From Thermodesulfobacteriota bacterium (GTDB lineage: Bacteria > Desulfobacterota > Anaeroferrophillalia > Anaeroferrophillales > Tharpellaceae), in NCBI GenBank assembly GCA_024763535.1, contig JANTFH010000003.1, positions 1 to 64,000 of the forward strand: 64,000 bases of DNA. The letters run 5' to 3'. Shown here piece after piece: positions 35,318-45,845 of the stretch. Under the pieces are notes generated by a model, which was not told the origin of the DNA, did no database searches, and saw nothing but the letters and a program-made list of their open reading frames with translations. Every line of letters starts with the position of its first letter. Positions within the stretch are counted from its first letter, which is position 1. The position numbers and the translations under genes were made by a program.

Positions 35318-37402
35318 TTATTTCTTTTCGTCGCGCAGGATCTCTTTGCGGGAGAGACGGATTTTGCCCTGACGATCGACCTCGATTACCTTGACCATAA
35401 CCTCATCTCCCTCTTTCAGATAGTCACGAACGTCCCGCACCCGCTCCTCAGCAATCTGGGAAACATGGAGCAGACCATCGGTTCCGGGAAAGATCTGGAC
35501 AAAAGCGCCGAAATCCATAATCCGCTGGACTGTACCGAGATAGACCTTACCGACCTCGGCTTCCTGGGTCAGATCCCGAATCAGAGCGATAGCAATTTCG
35601 GAAGCCTGACCATCGACTGAGGCGATTTTAATTTCACCGCTGTCATCAATATCGATCTTGGCGCCCGATTTTTCCGTAATCGCCCGGATATTCTTACCAC
35701 CAGGCCCGATTACGTCGCGGATCTTGTCAGGATCAATCCGAATCGTCATAATCCGCGGTGCATAATCGGAAAGTTCCGGCCGCGGCGCCGTCAGAGACTC
35801 TTCCATCTTGCCCAGAATATGGAGACGGCCGGCTTTGGCCTGAGCCAGAGCTTTGGCCATAATCTCACGGCTGATGCCGGTGATCTTGATATCCATCTGA
35901 ATCGCGGTAATCCCGTCTTTGGTACCGGTTACCTTAAAGTCCATATCGCCGACGTGATCTTCATCACCCAAGATATCGCTCAAAACAATAAACTGATCAC
36001 CTTCCTGAACCAGACCCATGGCAATCCCGGCAACCGGCGCCTTGATCGGCACCCCGGCATCCATCAGGGCCAGCGTACCGCCGCAGACAGAAGCCATCGA
36101 CGAGGAACCGTTGGATTCGGTGATATCAGAAACAATCCGAATGGTATAGGGAAACTGCTCCGCGCTCGGCAGAACTGCTTTCAGGGCCCGACGGGCCAGA
36201 GTCCCGTGCCCGATCTCCCGGCGGCCGGGGCCGCGTAAGAAACGGGCTTCACCAACGCTGTAGGGCGGGAAATTATAGTGTAGCATAAAGCTGTTAAAGG
36301 TGTTGCCGCGCAGCGAATCGATCCGCTGTTCATCAACCGAGGTCCCCAGGGTAGCGGTGACAATCGCCTGAGTTTCACCCCGGGTAAAAAGCGCAGAGCC
36401 GTGAGCCCGCGGCAAAAGCGAAACTTCAGTTGCGATATCACGGATTTCATCAACCTTACGGCCGCCTATGCGGACACCTTCCGTACTTATCTGGCGGCGG
36501 ATGGCACTGCCTAATAGATCCTCAAAAACCTCACCGAGATCATCGTCCGGAATCTCCATATCGGCCAAACGTGCGCGGATTTCATCTTTTAAGGTACTGA
36601 AATAATCCTGACGCTCGAGTTTGTCGGCAACCTTGATCCCCTCTTCAAAACGATCGGCAAACCGCTCATTTACCAGTGCCACCAGATTTTCATTCAAAAC
36701 CGGCGTGACCACCTCACGTTTCTCGATACCTACCTGGCTGACCATCTCCAACTGAGCATCAATAAACGGCTGGGCCGCTTTAAGACCAAGTTCCAAAGCT
36801 TCAAGCATAACCTGCTCATCAATTTCCTGGGCTCCGCCCTCAACCATAACTACGGCATCACGACTGCAGGCCATGGTTACATCAAGGTCACTCTCATCGA
36901 TCTGAGCGAAAGTCGGGTTGGCAATCAACTCACCTTCGAAACGCACCACCCGAACTCCGGCAACCGGACCCCCGAAAGGAATATCGGAAATCATCAGGGC
37001 GGCGGAAGCTCCGCTCAGGGCTAAAATGGCCGGATCGTTAACATTGTCGGTCGACATAACCGTCGCGATAATCTGGGTCTCACAGGTGAAACCTTTTGGA
37101 AACATCGGACGTAACGGCCGGTCAATAAGTCGGGAGGTTAAGGTCTCACGATCACTTAAACGTCCTTCACGCTTGAAAAAGCCTCCGGGAATTTTCCCGG
37201 CGGCATAAGTTTTTTCCTGATAATCGACCGTCAGAGGAAAGAAATCGATCCCCTCCCGGCCTTTACGGGCGGCAACGGCGGTTACTAAAACCATGGTGTC
37301 GCCTTTGCGAACCATCACCGCGCCATTTGCCTGCTTGGCAATTTTACCACTTTCAAAACTTACTTCACATCCCGCTACTTCTACTTTACAATACTTTTTC
37401 AT
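35318..37402 (-). CDS. pnp: Polyribonucleotide nucleotidyltransferase (PNPase)
   Basis: Phosphorolytic 3'-5' exoribonuclease, the trimeric core of the RNA degradosome in the cytoplasm. Two RNase PH-like domains are visible: [18 protein letters not shown] near residue 55, and [23 protein letters not shown] with the catalytic-site [11 protein letters not shown] and [19 protein letters not shown] in the second. C-terminal KH ([17 protein letters not shown]) and S1 ([18 protein letters not shown]) domains follow. I use the ATG at 37402 (MKKYCKVEV) because GGAGAAGAG precedes it. At 694 residues it is complete. It follows rpsO, as usual, but with a terminator between. Confidence 0.97.
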   Translation of the reverse strand: MKKYCKVEVAGCEVSFESGKIAKQANGAVMVRKGDTMVLVTAVAARKGREGIDFFPLTVDYQEKTYAAGKIPGGFFKREGRLSDRETLTSRLIDRPLRPMFPKGFTCETQIIATVMSTDNVNDPAILALSGASAALMISDIPFGGPVAGVRVVRFEGELIANPTFAQIDESDLDVTMACSRDAVVMVEGGAQEIDEQVMLEALELGLKAAQPFIDAQLEMVSQVGIEKREVVTPVLNENLVALVNERFADRFEEGIKVADKLERQDYFSTLKDEIRARLADMEIPDDDLGEVFEDLLGSAIRRQISTEGVRIGGRKVDEIRDIATEVSLLPRAHGSALFTRGETQAIVTATLGTSVDEQRIDSLRGNTFNSFMLHYNFPPYSVGEARFLRGPGRREIGHGTLARRALKAVLPSAEQFPYTIRIVSDITESNGSSSMASVCGGTLALMDAGVPIKAPVAGIAMGLVQEGDQFIVLSDILGDEDHVGDMDFKVTGTKDGITAIQMDIKITGISREIMAKALAQAKAGRLHILGKMEESLTAPRPELSDYAPRIMTIRIDPDKIRDVIGPGGKNIRAITEKSGAKIDIDDSGEIKIASVDGQASEIAIALIRDLTQEAEVGKVYLGTVQRIMDFGAFVQIFPGTDGLLHVSQIAEERVRDVRDYLKEGDEVMVKVIEVDRQGKIRLSRKEILRDEKK

Positions 37403-37542
37403 CTCTTCTCCACTTCTCATTTTCCGCGTCAAACTGCAAACAGCAACCGGCAAGGTCTCACAATTGAACCCTGCCGCCGCCATACCATAGTGTATGGATT
37501 TTCATTACAACTCTACTAAACGGATCTAAAAATAACACAGGA

Positions 37543-37589
37543 ACAAAAAAAGAAAACTGCCTTCAGCCTGTGTTCTGAAAGCAGTTTTC
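37543..37589 (-). terminator. Intrinsic terminator between rpsO and pnp
   Basis: GAAAACTGC pairs with GCAGTTTTC, continued by TTCAG/CTGAA, and is followed on the minus strand by a T run. It may attenuate read-through from rpsO into pnp or act as an RNase processing hairpin, as reported for the rpsO-pnp junction in enteric bacteria. Confidence 0.7.
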
Positions 37590-37655
37590 GAATCACTCAA
37601 CAAACAATTTTCGTTTCAACCGACATCGAAACAACAGAGCTCAACTACGCCAATC

Positions 37656-37925
37656 CTAACGACGTAAGCCCAGACTGCTGATCACATCTTTGTAACGTTT
37701 GAACTCTTTCTTTTTCAGATAGTCAAGCAGACGACGTCTCTGCCCGACCAGTTTCAACAGACCACGACGTGAATGGAAATCGTGTTTATGCTCTTTGAAA
37801 TGATCGGTCAGATAGGTAATTCTCTCACTTAAAAGAGCAATCTGAACCTCCGGTGAGCCGGTATCACTATCGTGAAGTCTGTACTTTTCTATAATATCAT
37901 TTTTTTGACCACTTGCGAACGCCAT
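37656..37925 (-). CDS. rpsO: Small ribosomal subunit protein uS15
   Basis: The 89-residue protein binds the central domain of 16S rRNA early in 30S assembly. Family features include [37 protein letters not shown] and the closing [20 protein letters not shown]. Its length is exactly typical. It lies between truB and pnp in the classic order, with AAAAGGAGAAAAG before the start. Confidence 0.97.
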   Translation of the reverse strand: MAFASGQKNDIIEKYRLHDSDTGSPEVQIALLSERITYLTDHFKEHKHDFHSRRGLLKLVGQRRRLLDYLKKKEFKRYKDVISSLGLRR

Positions 37926-38073
37926 TGGAACTTTTCTCCTTTTCCAGTTTTTTCAATCTTGTAGATTTATATAAATATTAATAATTTTCAAGTTTTCCCG
38001 ACAGCCGATCTCATAATCGGAAATCAAGGACGACCATATTACCATAAAACTAAGCCCGTGTAAAGCAATTGTT

Positions 38074-39015
38074 TCAACCGGATAAAGCCGTCTGCATCAC
38101 CCGGCTCATCCGCAAACTGTAATCGCCGGCACGGCCTGACAGCCTTGCCAGAGCCAGAAGTTTTTCGGACTCATCCACCAGCATAATTTCCGTCTCAGGC
38201 ATAATTACGGCCAGGGTCTCAGACCAGGAATCGGGCCACTCGGCCCGGCCCAGAGCCATGCCGTGCGCTACCCGCTTTTTCAAGCCGGCATCGGCAAGCC
38301 GCAGCTTTGGCAGATGACCAAGAACTTTCAGAGGTGATATTAACGGCGGATTTTCACCCGCATCTATCAGCTTCGTCAAAGTCTCAAGGGTTATAGCCCG
38401 ATCCAGATCGAAGCCGCCGCTCGCCTCACGCCGCAGCGACCAGATGCGGCCGCCGCAGCCCAAATCACGGCCGATATCGGCGGCCAGGGAACGGACATAG
38501 GTCCCTTTGGAACAGACCACCCGGAAACCCAGCAGCGGGGCCTCGTAGGATAAAAGTTTAAGACTGTCAATCCGAATCTGGCGTTCCGGCGGTTTCACAT
38601 CTATCCCGGCCCGGGCATAGGCATAGAGCGGCCGGCCTTTACTCTTAATCGCCGAATAGACCGGTGCCGTCTGGGTAATCTCTCCCTGATAACGGGCCAA
38701 AACCGCAGTTATGGCCGCGATATTAAAATCGAGCGGCCCGGCATGGCGGGCAATCACCTCACCATCACGATCGAGGGTATCACTTTCAACTCCGAGTTCA
38801 ATCTCTCCGCTATAGATTTTAATATCTTCATCCAGGTATTGAATCAGCCGGGTCGCCTGATTCAGAGCAATCGGCAGGACCCCGGTCGCCAGGGGATCAA
38901 GAGTCCCGGTATGACCAACCTTACGACAGCCCAGCAGATGCTTGATCTTGCCGACAACCCGTTGCGAAGTCAAGCCTTCGGGCTTATCAATAATCAAAAA
39001 ACCGGCTTCAGGCAT
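38074..39015 (-). CDS. truB: tRNA pseudouridine(55) synthase TruB
   Basis: Makes the universal T-loop pseudouridine 55 of tRNA. The N-terminus has GFLIIDKPEGLTSQRVV, and the catalytic loop is HTGTLDPLATGVLPIAL with the essential aspartate near residue 40. The track starts 17 codons earlier, but the ATG at 39015 begins MPEAGFLIIDKP and overlaps the nrnA stop by eight bases, a normal coupling in this operon. The protein is then about 313 residues, with a C-terminal PUA-like tail (EIMLVDESEKLLALARL). Confidence 0.94.
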   Translation of the reverse strand: MPEAGFLIIDKPEGLTSQRVVGKIKHLLGCRKVGHTGTLDPLATGVLPIALNQATRLIQYLDEDIKIYSGEIELGVESDTLDRDGEVIARHAGPLDFNIAAITAVLARYQGEITQTAPVYSAIKSKGRPLYAYARAGIDVKPPERQIRIDSLKLLSYEAPLLGFRVVCSKGTYVRSLAADIGRDLGCGGRIWSLRREASGGFDLDRAITLETLTKLIDAGENPPLISPLKVLGHLPKLRLADAGLKKRVAHGMALGRAEWPDSWSETLAVIMPETEIMLVDESEKLLALARLSGRAGDYSLRMSRVMQTALSG

Positions 39016-39997
39016 TGGGCTCAATTCTTCCGCACTGCTCATCGACCAACGAAAAAAACCGCTCAATCAATTCGAGAAGCGGGCCTTTAAGCCGACACCC
39101 GGCGGCATTATGGTGGCCGCCGCCACCGAAACCGACAACCAGTTCGGCCACGTTGACCCGGCCCCGGGAGCGGAAACTGAATTTGTACTCATCGGGACCT
39201 ATTTCACGGGCCATAAAGGCCACCTCAACCCCGGCAATCGAGCGGGGATAGTTAACCAGACCGTCAGTGTATTCACTGTTAGTGCCGGTTTCAGCAAACA
39301 TCTCTTCCGTCACCCAGACCGCTGCCGCCAACCGGGAATCCGATATCTGCAAAGTTTTTAAGACCCGACCGATCAGCTTGATCCGCTCCAGCGGCTGGCT
39401 CTCATAAACCTGCTGCGTAATCTCCCAGGGTTCGACCCCGCGAGCCACCAGATCACCGGCAATCGCAAAAGAGCTCGGAGTTGAATTCGAATAACGGAAG
39501 GAGCCGGTATCGGTCAATATCGCGGTATAAAGATTAACGGCTATTTCAATACCGAAATCGGGTTTCAAAACCACCGCCAGTTCATAAACCAGCTCCCCGG
39601 TGGCACAAGCTTGAGAATAGATAAGATTGATATCCGCGTTGACTTCAGCGGTAAGATGATGATCAATACAGAGTGACTGCCGGTAGCCTTTCCAGGCAGA
39701 TAAGCACTCACCGGCACGGGCCATTTCACTGCAGTCGAGCAGACAGAGAAGATCACAGTTTTTCGGCAGGATGTCGGTTACCAACTCGGCCCCGGGCAGA
39801 AATTTATAGCTGTAAGGCACTAAATCGCGATTGTAAACGAAAACCTCTTTTCCCATTTGCCGAAGCAGCAGAGCCAGCGCCAGCGATGACCCCAGAGCAT
39901 CACCATCCGGATCGATATGGCTGGCGATGACGACGGAATCCGACTTAGTCAGAGCCTTTACGGCTTCATCCTTTAACCCGGGGTCAAGCAGAGCCAT
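39008..39997 (-). CDS. nrnA: DHH-family nanoRNase / pAp phosphatase NrnA
   Basis: Degrades very short RNAs and dephosphorylates 3'-phosphoadenosine 5'-phosphate. The N-terminal DHH domain has SHIDPDGDALGSSLAL and the signature CIDHHLTAEVNAD near residue 95; DTGSFRYSNSTPSSF supplies another metal-site residue. The DHHA1 domain ends in VVGFGGGGHHNAAGC. At 329 residues it is full length. It sits between rbfA and truB, the usual position in Desulfobacterota and Firmicutes, and abuts rbfA without a gap. Confidence 0.92.
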   Translation of the reverse strand: MALLDPGLKDEAVKALTKSDSVVIASHIDPDGDALGSSLALALLLRQMGKEVFVYNRDLVPYSYKFLPGAELVTDILPKNCDLLCLLDCSEMARAGECLSAWKGYRQSLCIDHHLTAEVNADINLIYSQACATGELVYELAVVLKPDFGIEIAVNLYTAILTDTGSFRYSNSTPSSFAIAGDLVARGVEPWEITQQVYESQPLERIKLIGRVLKTLQISDSRLAAAVWVTEEMFAETGTNSEYTDGLVNYPRSIAGVEVAFMAREIGPDEYKFSFRSRGRVNVAELVVGFGGGGHHNAAGCRLKGPLLELIERFFSLVDEQCGRIEPNA

Positions 39998-40357
39998 TCA
40001 GTTTTCCTCTTCCTGCCTGATCTGACTGAAAATCCCCTCTAGATGCTCACCTTTCAAACTGGTATTGTCATAACGGAAATGGAGCTCCGGAATTCTCTTT
40101 AGGTGCAGACGCCTCCCCATCTCACGGCGCATGAAACCGGCCGTGCTGTTCAATCCGGACAGCGTATCCGAACGCTCTTCTTCGCTGCCGTAAACGGTAA
40201 AAAAGACCGTTGCGTGACTCAAATCGGGCGCTACTTCAACATCCATCACCGTAACAAAACCGATCCGGGGATCCTTGATATCCCGAAGCAGCATATTTGA
40301 GATCTCACCGCGAAGCTGATCTCCGATCCGCTGACAGCGCTGACTGCGTTCCTTCAT
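39998..40357 (-). CDS. rbfA: 30S ribosome-binding factor RbfA
   Basis: A small KH-type protein of 119 residues that helps mature the 5' end of 16S rRNA in the 30S subunit. The family pattern is clear: RCQRIGDQLRGEISNMLLRDIKDPRIGFVTVMDVEVAPDLSHA near the N-terminus and RRLHLKRIPELHFRYDNT near the end. It lies directly downstream of infB in the canonical order. Confidence 0.94.
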   Translation of the reverse strand: MKERSQRCQRIGDQLRGEISNMLLRDIKDPRIGFVTVMDVEVAPDLSHATVFFTVYGSEEERSDTLSGLNSTAGFMRREMGRRLHLKRIPELHFRYDNTSLKGEHLEGIFSQIRQEEEN

Positions 40358-40414
40358 AATTAGTCCTGCAAAACCCTGCGAGGCACCTCTAAATACTGCA
40401 TTTTTCGAGACACC

Positions 40415-43219
40415 CTACAGTGTAGCTGCAACCTCTTCCATAGCAAAAGCTTCGATGACATCACCAGCTTTAATATCATTATAATTCTCAATCCCGATAC
40501 CGCATTCAAAACCGGAAGCCACTTCCTTGGCATCATCCTTGAAGCGTTTTAACGAGGAAATCTTGCCTTCGACGATCACGACATCATCACGCAAAAGGCG
40601 GATATTAGCGTTACGTTTAACCTTGCCGTCGATCACCCGGCAGCCGGCAATCGTACCCACTTTGGAGACATTAAAGGCCTCACGCACTTCCGCCCGGCCG
40701 AGATAAACCTCACGAACATCGGGAGCCAAAAGCCCCTCCATCGCTTTCTTCAAGTCATCCAGGAGATCATAGATAACCGAATAGAGACGGATATCGACAT
40801 GCTCCTGCTCCGCCAGGTGCTGAGCCTTCAGATCGGGGCGGACATTAAAAGCGACGATGATCGCCTGCGAAGCGGCGGCCAGCATAACATCAGCCTCCTT
40901 CACCCCGCCGACCGCAGCATGAACGATGTCAACCTTAACCTTGGATGTAGCCTGTTTTTTCAATGACTCACTAACCGCTTCGACCGAACCCTGCACATCA
41001 CCTTTGACAATGATATTGAGTTGCTCAACCGTACCCTCTTCCATCTGTTCAAAGAGGTCTTCAAGGGATATCTTACTGGTTTTTGAAATATCCTTTTCCC
41101 GGGCTTTATGCTGCCGGTTGGAGGTCAGCTCCTTGGCCTGTTTCTCAGACTGGACAACATTAAAATCATCTCCGGCCGAAGGCACGCCACTGAGGCCCAG
41201 AATCTCGACCGGAGTCGAGGGACCGGCACTGTCAACCGGTTTACCCTTATCATCCAGCAGAGCCCGAACCCGGCCGCTGTAGAGACCGGCAACCACAAAG
41301 TCTCCGGCTTTAACCGTGCCTTCCTGTACCAGTACCGTCACCACCGGCCCTTTACCGCGGTCAAGACGTGATTCAAGCACCACCCCGCTTGCCGCTTTAT
41401 CGGGATTGGCGGTAATCTCCATCATCTCAGCCTGCAGCAGGATCATCTCCAGCAGGGTATCAAGATTCTGCTGGAGCTTGGCGGAGACCTCGACAAAGAT
41501 AGTATCGCCGCCCCAGTCTTCCGAAAGCAGACCGTGTTCACTCAACTGGCGGCGGACTTCATCGGGACGGGCGTTGTCCTTATCGATTTTATTGATGGCA
41601 ACGATAATCGGAACTTCCGCCGCTTTAGCGTGGTTGATAGACTCAATCGTCGTCGGCATTACACCATCGTCGGCCGCGACCACCAGAATGACAATATCAG
41701 TCACACCGGCACCGCGCGAACGCATTGAGGTGAAAGCCTCATGCCCCGGGGTATCGACAAAGGAGATATCCCCTTTATCGAGAGAGACCATATAGGCCCC
41801 GATATGCTGGGTAATACCGCCGGCCTCACCTTCGGCAACCTGGGCTTCACGAATCGCGTCTAAAAGAGAAGTTTTACCATGGTCGACATGACCCATAATG
41901 GTTACCACCGGCGGCCGTTTAACCAGATCCTCAGGGTTGTCTTCAACCCGTTTAAGGACCAGTTCTTCATCAAAGGCGACGTTCTCAACCGTATGTCCAT
42001 ACTCTTCAGCTACCAGAGCGGCAGTATCATAATCGATCATCTGGTTGATGGTCACCATAGAACCCATGCCCATCAGTTTGGCAATCACTTCGCCGGATTT
42101 AACCCCCATCTTTTTGGCCAGTTCACCAACCGTAATCGCATCCGTAATCTTAACCACCCGCTTGATCATCTTCGGCATCGTGATCTCGGTTTTCTGACCA
42201 CCTTTTTTCTTGCCGCCCTTGCCTTTACGACCCCGGCCGCGGCCATCGGAAAAATTAAAATCCTTGATAACCGAACGCCGGGATCCCTTACGGGAACGTT
42301 TCCCGACATCGTTGCCTTTGTCGGCATCGTGGGCACCATCCTTTTTACGAGATTTGCGTCCCTTTTTGGCATTGTCATCAGGCAGCGGAGCCGCCGGAAC
42401 TGCAGCCGTACCCCGGTTTTCATCGGGCAGTGCTTCCGCTCCTTTTTTCTTGGCCTTGCTCCGGGGCGGACGCCCGGCGGGACGAGTGCCGATATCACTC
42501 AAGGCCACCCGACCGATAACCCGGGCACCACGCTCTTCCTTGGCGGCCTTCTTCTTTTTACCGGTAGCCGCAGAACTTTTCTTTTCGCTTCCGGCTTCCG
42601 CCGTAACCGCTTCAGAAGCAACGGTTTCAGACGCGGCCGTTTCCGCTCCGGCCTCAATTGCGGCATCCGCTTCAGCGCTAACCGCAGCTCTTTCCACGGG
42701 CGCCGCCTCACCCTCGGGTTCGACATTAACCGCTTCAATTTCAACCTGAGGTTCAGACTCAGAGGCACTCTCCTCAGTGATCACAGTTTCAACTTCGCTC
42801 ATCGAAACGGCACCACTCTCCGATACCTCCGCCACATCCCCGGCCTCAGCCACTTCCGCCTCCGGAACGACCGACTCCTCAGGAACTGTCGCATCAGCTT
42901 CTTCGGCTGCCGTCGGCTTCTCCTCTACCGGAGCCGTTTCTTCTGCGGTCGGCACGGCTTCAACCGGATCTACCGGTTTAACCACCTTGCGCCGCCGCCG
43001 ACGGACGGTGGAACCAACCCGCTTTTCGACCAGATCAGGGCCCTGATTCTGAGCACACCACTCTTTAACCCGGGCCACATCCTCATCACTTAAAGGACTG
43101 AATTTAGTACTGACTTCGATATCCAAACTCTCAAGTATCGAAACAAGTTCAGTCTCTTTCAACTTCAAAGCCCGAGACAGCTCATAAACTTTAGTTTTCT
43201 TTTTTTCCCGCAGAATCAA
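40415..43219 (-). CDS. infB: Translation initiation factor IF-2
   Basis: GTPase that places initiator fMet-tRNA on the 30S subunit. The N-terminal IF2 domain ([21 protein letters not shown]) is followed by a long Ala/Glu/Val-rich low-complexity linker (about residues 75-300), a second IF2N domain ([18 protein letters not shown]), then the G domain with [18 protein letters not shown] near residue 440, [15 protein letters not shown] and NKIDK, and domains II-IV ([15 protein letters not shown]). The start codon reads TTG, with GGGGG upstream, which is less common for infB. At 934 residues it is within range. Confidence 0.96.
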   Translation of the reverse strand: MILREKKKTKVYELSRALKLKETELVSILESLDIEVSTKFSPLSDEDVARVKEWCAQNQGPDLVEKRVGSTVRRRRRKVVKPVDPVEAVPTAEETAPVEEKPTAAEEADATVPEESVVPEAEVAEAGDVAEVSESGAVSMSEVETVITEESASESEPQVEIEAVNVEPEGEAAPVERAAVSAEADAAIEAGAETAASETVASEAVTAEAGSEKKSSAATGKKKKAAKEERGARVIGRVALSDIGTRPAGRPPRSKAKKKGAEALPDENRGTAAVPAAPLPDDNAKKGRKSRKKDGAHDADKGNDVGKRSRKGSRRSVIKDFNFSDGRGRGRKGKGGKKKGGQKTEITMPKMIKRVVKITDAITVGELAKKMGVKSGEVIAKLMGMGSMVTINQMIDYDTAALVAEEYGHTVENVAFDEELVLKRVEDNPEDLVKRPPVVTIMGHVDHGKTSLLDAIREAQVAEGEAGGITQHIGAYMVSLDKGDISFVDTPGHEAFTSMRSRGAGVTDIVILVVAADDGVMPTTIESINHAKAAEVPIIVAINKIDKDNARPDEVRRQLSEHGLLSEDWGGDTIFVEVSAKLQQNLDTLLEMILLQAEMMEITANPDKAASGVVLESRLDRGKGPVVTVLVQEGTVKAGDFVVAGLYSGRVRALLDDKGKPVDSAGPSTPVEILGLSGVPSAGDDFNVVQSEKQAKELTSNRQHKAREKDISKTSKISLEDLFEQMEEGTVEQLNIIVKGDVQGSVEAVSESLKKQATSKVKVDIVHAAVGGVKEADVMLAAASQAIIVAFNVRPDLKAQHLAEQEHVDIRLYSVIYDLLDDLKKAMEGLLAPDVREVYLGRAEVREAFNVSKVGTIAGCRVIDGKVKRNANIRLLRDDVVIVEGKISSLKRFKDDAKEVASGFECGIGIENYNDIKAGDVIEAFAMEEVAATL

Positions 43220-43246
43220 GGTTGCGTACCCCCTAACGTCAATCTG

Positions 43247-43525
43247 TTATTTTTCACACTCAATCTGCAAACGTTCGCGACTCTCCCGGTCCAGGGCTTC
43301 AACCCCGAGCGGCAGACGGCCAAACCGACCTCTACCGCGGAGAAAACGATGCAAGCATTCAGCATTTCGACAAATATAGTAACCCCGGCCCGGAGACCGG
43401 AATCGAAAATCATAAACCAACACATTACCACTGCAAACCAGACGGCAAAGACTCTCTTTTTCAACCTTCCGGCGACAGACCAGACAGGTTCTGAGCGGCA
43501 CTTTGCCAGACTTATTTTTCAACAT
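43247..43525 (-). CDS. ylxR: YlxR (DUF448) RNA-binding protein
   Basis: A short basic protein with the family signature PLRTCLVCRRK and GRGYYICRNAECLHRFLRG, found between nusA and infB in many bacteria. It is thought to bind RNA, and in some species RNase P. The track ORF begins far inside nusA; I choose the ATG at 43525, overlapping the nusA stop, giving 92 residues with the conserved cysteines intact. Confidence 0.85.
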   Translation of the reverse strand: MLKNKSGKVPLRTCLVCRRKVEKESLCRLVCSGNVLVYDFRFRSPGRGYYICRNAECLHRFLRGRGRFGRLPLGVEALDRESRERLQIECEK

Positions 43526-44981
43526 CCGTTGCGGCATCCGGCAGGGCCTCAGCATCAGCCGAAGTTTCTCCGGACGTCTCCGTCTCAGCCGCCGGCGACT
43601 CATCATTCGCTTCCGTTTCGTCAGCAGCCGCACTCTCCGCTTCGGCTTCTAATTCAGCATCAACGGCGCTGTCATCAGTTTCAGCTTCAGCCTCGGACTC
43701 CTCAGTTGCAACAACCTCGGCTTCCGGATTTTCCTCCGCCTCCTTGCGGGCGTGAAACACCTCTACCGCCCGCTCGATCAGCAGCTCGGGGTCAACCCCT
43801 TCGGTACCGATAATATCGCCGAGTTCAGCCGCCGTACTTCCGGCGATATCCTCCAGCTTGCGAAAGCCGTTATCATACAGAAGCTCCATGGCGGTATTAT
43901 TGAAACCTTCAATATCGACAAAGGGAGAGAAGAGTCTATCAAAATCTTCCGCCACCCTGGAGGCCGACTTGACATCAAGTTTCCAGCCGGTAAGCTTTGC
44001 CGCCAGCCGGACATTGAGACCCCGGCGGCCGATTGCCAGAGAGAGCTGTTCATCAAGTACGACAATCTCCATCGCGTGCCGGTCTTCGTCAAGAATAATC
44101 TTATTGATCTCCGCCGGTGAGATAGCGTTGCAGACGTAGCGAACCGGATCCGGATTCCAGCGGATGATATCAATCTTTTCGCCTTTTAATTCCTGGACCA
44201 CGTTCTGGACCCGGGACCCTCTAACCCCGACGCAGGCACCGACCGGATCGACATCATGGTCATTGGTGGTTACCGCAATCTTGCCGCGGATTCCAGGCTC
44301 ACGGGTGGCCCCCATGATCTTGATAACCCCCTCGAAAATCTCCGGCACTTCAACCTCGAAAAGACGGATCAGGAAACCGGGGTGAGAGCGCGAAAGAACA
44401 ATCTTGGGACCTTTGGCGGTAATCTCGACCTTCAGCAAATAAGCGCGAATCCGCTCACCCTGGCGAAAATTCTCCCGGGGAATCGTCTCCGAGCGGGGCA
44501 GAATCGCTTCGGTCGAACCGAGATTAACTATCAGGTTGCCGCGTTCAACCCGCTGCACCGAACCGTTAACAATCTCGCCGACTTTCTCGTGATACTCTTC
44601 ATAGATACTCTCCCGTTCAGCTTCCCGAATCTTCTGCATGATGACCTGTTTCGCCGTCTGGGCGGCGATCCGCCCGAAATCGTCGGTCTCCAGCTTCAGT
44701 CCGAGACTGTCACCGATCTCCGCCTCAGGATCAATCTCCTGAGCCTCACGCAACGTGATCTGATAGTAAGAATTTTCCACCTCTTCCACCACCTCGACAA
44801 ACTCGAAGAGCTCAATCTCTCCGGTCTCTTCATCGTAGGAAGCTTCGATTTCACGGGCCGCACCCAGTTTCTTCTTGGATGCCGTAACCATCGCCGATTC
44901 AATTGCCTCAATCAGAATCTCTCGGGGAATATTCTTCTCTTTACTGACCTGATCAAGTATGAAGTTCAAACTTGAGGACAT
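43512..44981 (-). CDS. nusA: Transcription termination/antitermination factor NusA
   Basis: Binds RNA polymerase and nascent RNA to control pausing, termination and antitermination. The N-terminal domain (ILDQVSKEKNIPREILIEAIESAMV), S1 domain (GEIVNGSVQRVERGNLIVNLG) and KH1/KH2 pair (VGACVGVRGSRVQNVVQEL and LAIGRRGLNVRLAAKLTGW) are in order. After a helix-hairpin-helix segment (GFRKLEDIAGS) comes an acidic Glu/Ala/Asp-rich tail of about 75 residues, which is not part of the core family and is probably disordered. Part of the rimP-nusA-ylxR-infB operon. Confidence 0.96.
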   Translation of the reverse strand: MSSSLNFILDQVSKEKNIPREILIEAIESAMVTASKKKLGAAREIEASYDEETGEIELFEFVEVVEEVENSYYQITLREAQEIDPEAEIGDSLGLKLETDDFGRIAAQTAKQVIMQKIREAERESIYEEYHEKVGEIVNGSVQRVERGNLIVNLGSTEAILPRSETIPRENFRQGERIRAYLLKVEITAKGPKIVLSRSHPGFLIRLFEVEVPEIFEGVIKIMGATREPGIRGKIAVTTNDHDVDPVGACVGVRGSRVQNVVQELKGEKIDIIRWNPDPVRYVCNAISPAEINKIILDEDRHAMEIVVLDEQLSLAIGRRGLNVRLAAKLTGWKLDVKSASRVAEDFDRLFSPFVDIEGFNNTAMELLYDNGFRKLEDIAGSTAAELGDIIGTEGVDPELLIERAVEVFHARKEAEENPEAEVVATEESEAEAETDDSAVDAELEAEAESAAADETEANDESPAAETETSGETSADAEALPDAATDVEK

Positions 44982-45109
44982 AATCTAAACATCTCTCCTT
45001 AAACCCGGTTCTGCCGGGGGTTAAAATGTTGCTTTCTATAGCTTAGAATACGGATTTTAAAGCCGTATCATGGGTTTTAATATTCAAGGACGGATTAACC
45101 GCACCATCT

Positions 45110-45598
45110 TCAACTGCCGAATTTGTAAACCAGGTTGCACCTTGCCGATTCATCCAGAGGCACAATAAATTCTTCGCCGTCAATTTCAAGCGTAAGCATT
45201 AAAGGTTCGTCCTCAACCTTCTTCAAAACCCCCTTAAAACGACGGCGGCCATCTAAAGGCTTAAGAAGTTTGATCTTGACCGTCTCTCCGATCCGGGTTT
45301 TAAAATCATGAAACTTACGCAGACGCCGATTGAGCCCCGGAGAAGATATCTCCAGATTGTAACGCCCGGCAATCGGATCTTCGACATCCAGCAAAGCTCC
45401 GAACATCCGGCTGACATGAGTACAGTCATCGAGGCTGACCCCGCCCTCTTTATCGATAAAGAGCCTTAAGATAGAGCCTTCATCACTCTGACTGAACTCC
45501 AGATCGACAAGCTCGTAACCGAGATTTTGCAAAAGATCCTCAGCCAGAACCAGAATCTTACCGCGCCGGTCTTCCGGCAATTCAAGCGTCGTTACCAT
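45110..45598 (-). CDS. rimP: Ribosome maturation factor RimP
   Basis: Helps assemble the 30S subunit. The N-terminal domain has GYELVDLEFSQSDEGSILRLFIDKEGGVSLDDCTHVSR and the second SPGLNRRLRKFHDF, both characteristic. At 162 residues it is the normal size. It is the first gene of the nusA-infB operon; TATATT lies only about 15 bases before the start, so the promoter may be further upstream or the leader very short. Confidence 0.94.
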   Translation of the reverse strand: MVTTLELPEDRRGKILVLAEDLLQNLGYELVDLEFSQSDEGSILRLFIDKEGGVSLDDCTHVSRMFGALLDVEDPIAGRYNLEISSPGLNRRLRKFHDFKTRIGETVKIKLLKPLDGRRRFKGVLKKVEDEPLMLTLEIDGEEFIVPLDESARCNLVYKFGS

Positions 45599-45635
45599 AC
45601 CCTATTAGAAACTAATATAACATGAAAATTGAAAC

Positions 45636-45667
45636 AAAAAAAGTGGGCCCCTGAAAGAGCCCACTTG
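45636..45667 (-). terminator. Terminator after the YadA-like gene's upstream neighbour
   Basis: AAGTGGGC/GCCCACTT closes a ten-base loop and is followed on the minus strand by seven T. It lies downstream of the minus-strand surface-protein gene (45846) and upstream of rimP, so it isolates the rimP operon from that gene. The 45668-45845 stretch shows nothing else. Confidence 0.75.
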
Positions 45668-45845
45668 CAAAAAACCGTCTCCGGCTGAACCAAATTTTCG
45701 CAAACGTATGTTCTTATTAGCATCTCAGTAGAAAAGATGCAAGTTTTTTTCTTGGTTAATCTCTTGATCTATCCGAAAATGACCGGCTCCGGGATATTAC
45801 ATCAGAATCCAATCTTGCTATCACAAAAAACAATAAACAATTTTA

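Noticed and set aside
41879-43093. 404-residue plus-strand ORF opposite infB
   Set aside because: It is antisense to the low-complexity linker of IF-2, with repetitive Arg/Phe/Asn content and no motif.
43216-43464. 82-residue minus ORF beside ylxR
   Set aside because: Its frame conflicts with the recognised YlxR motifs in the adjacent frame.
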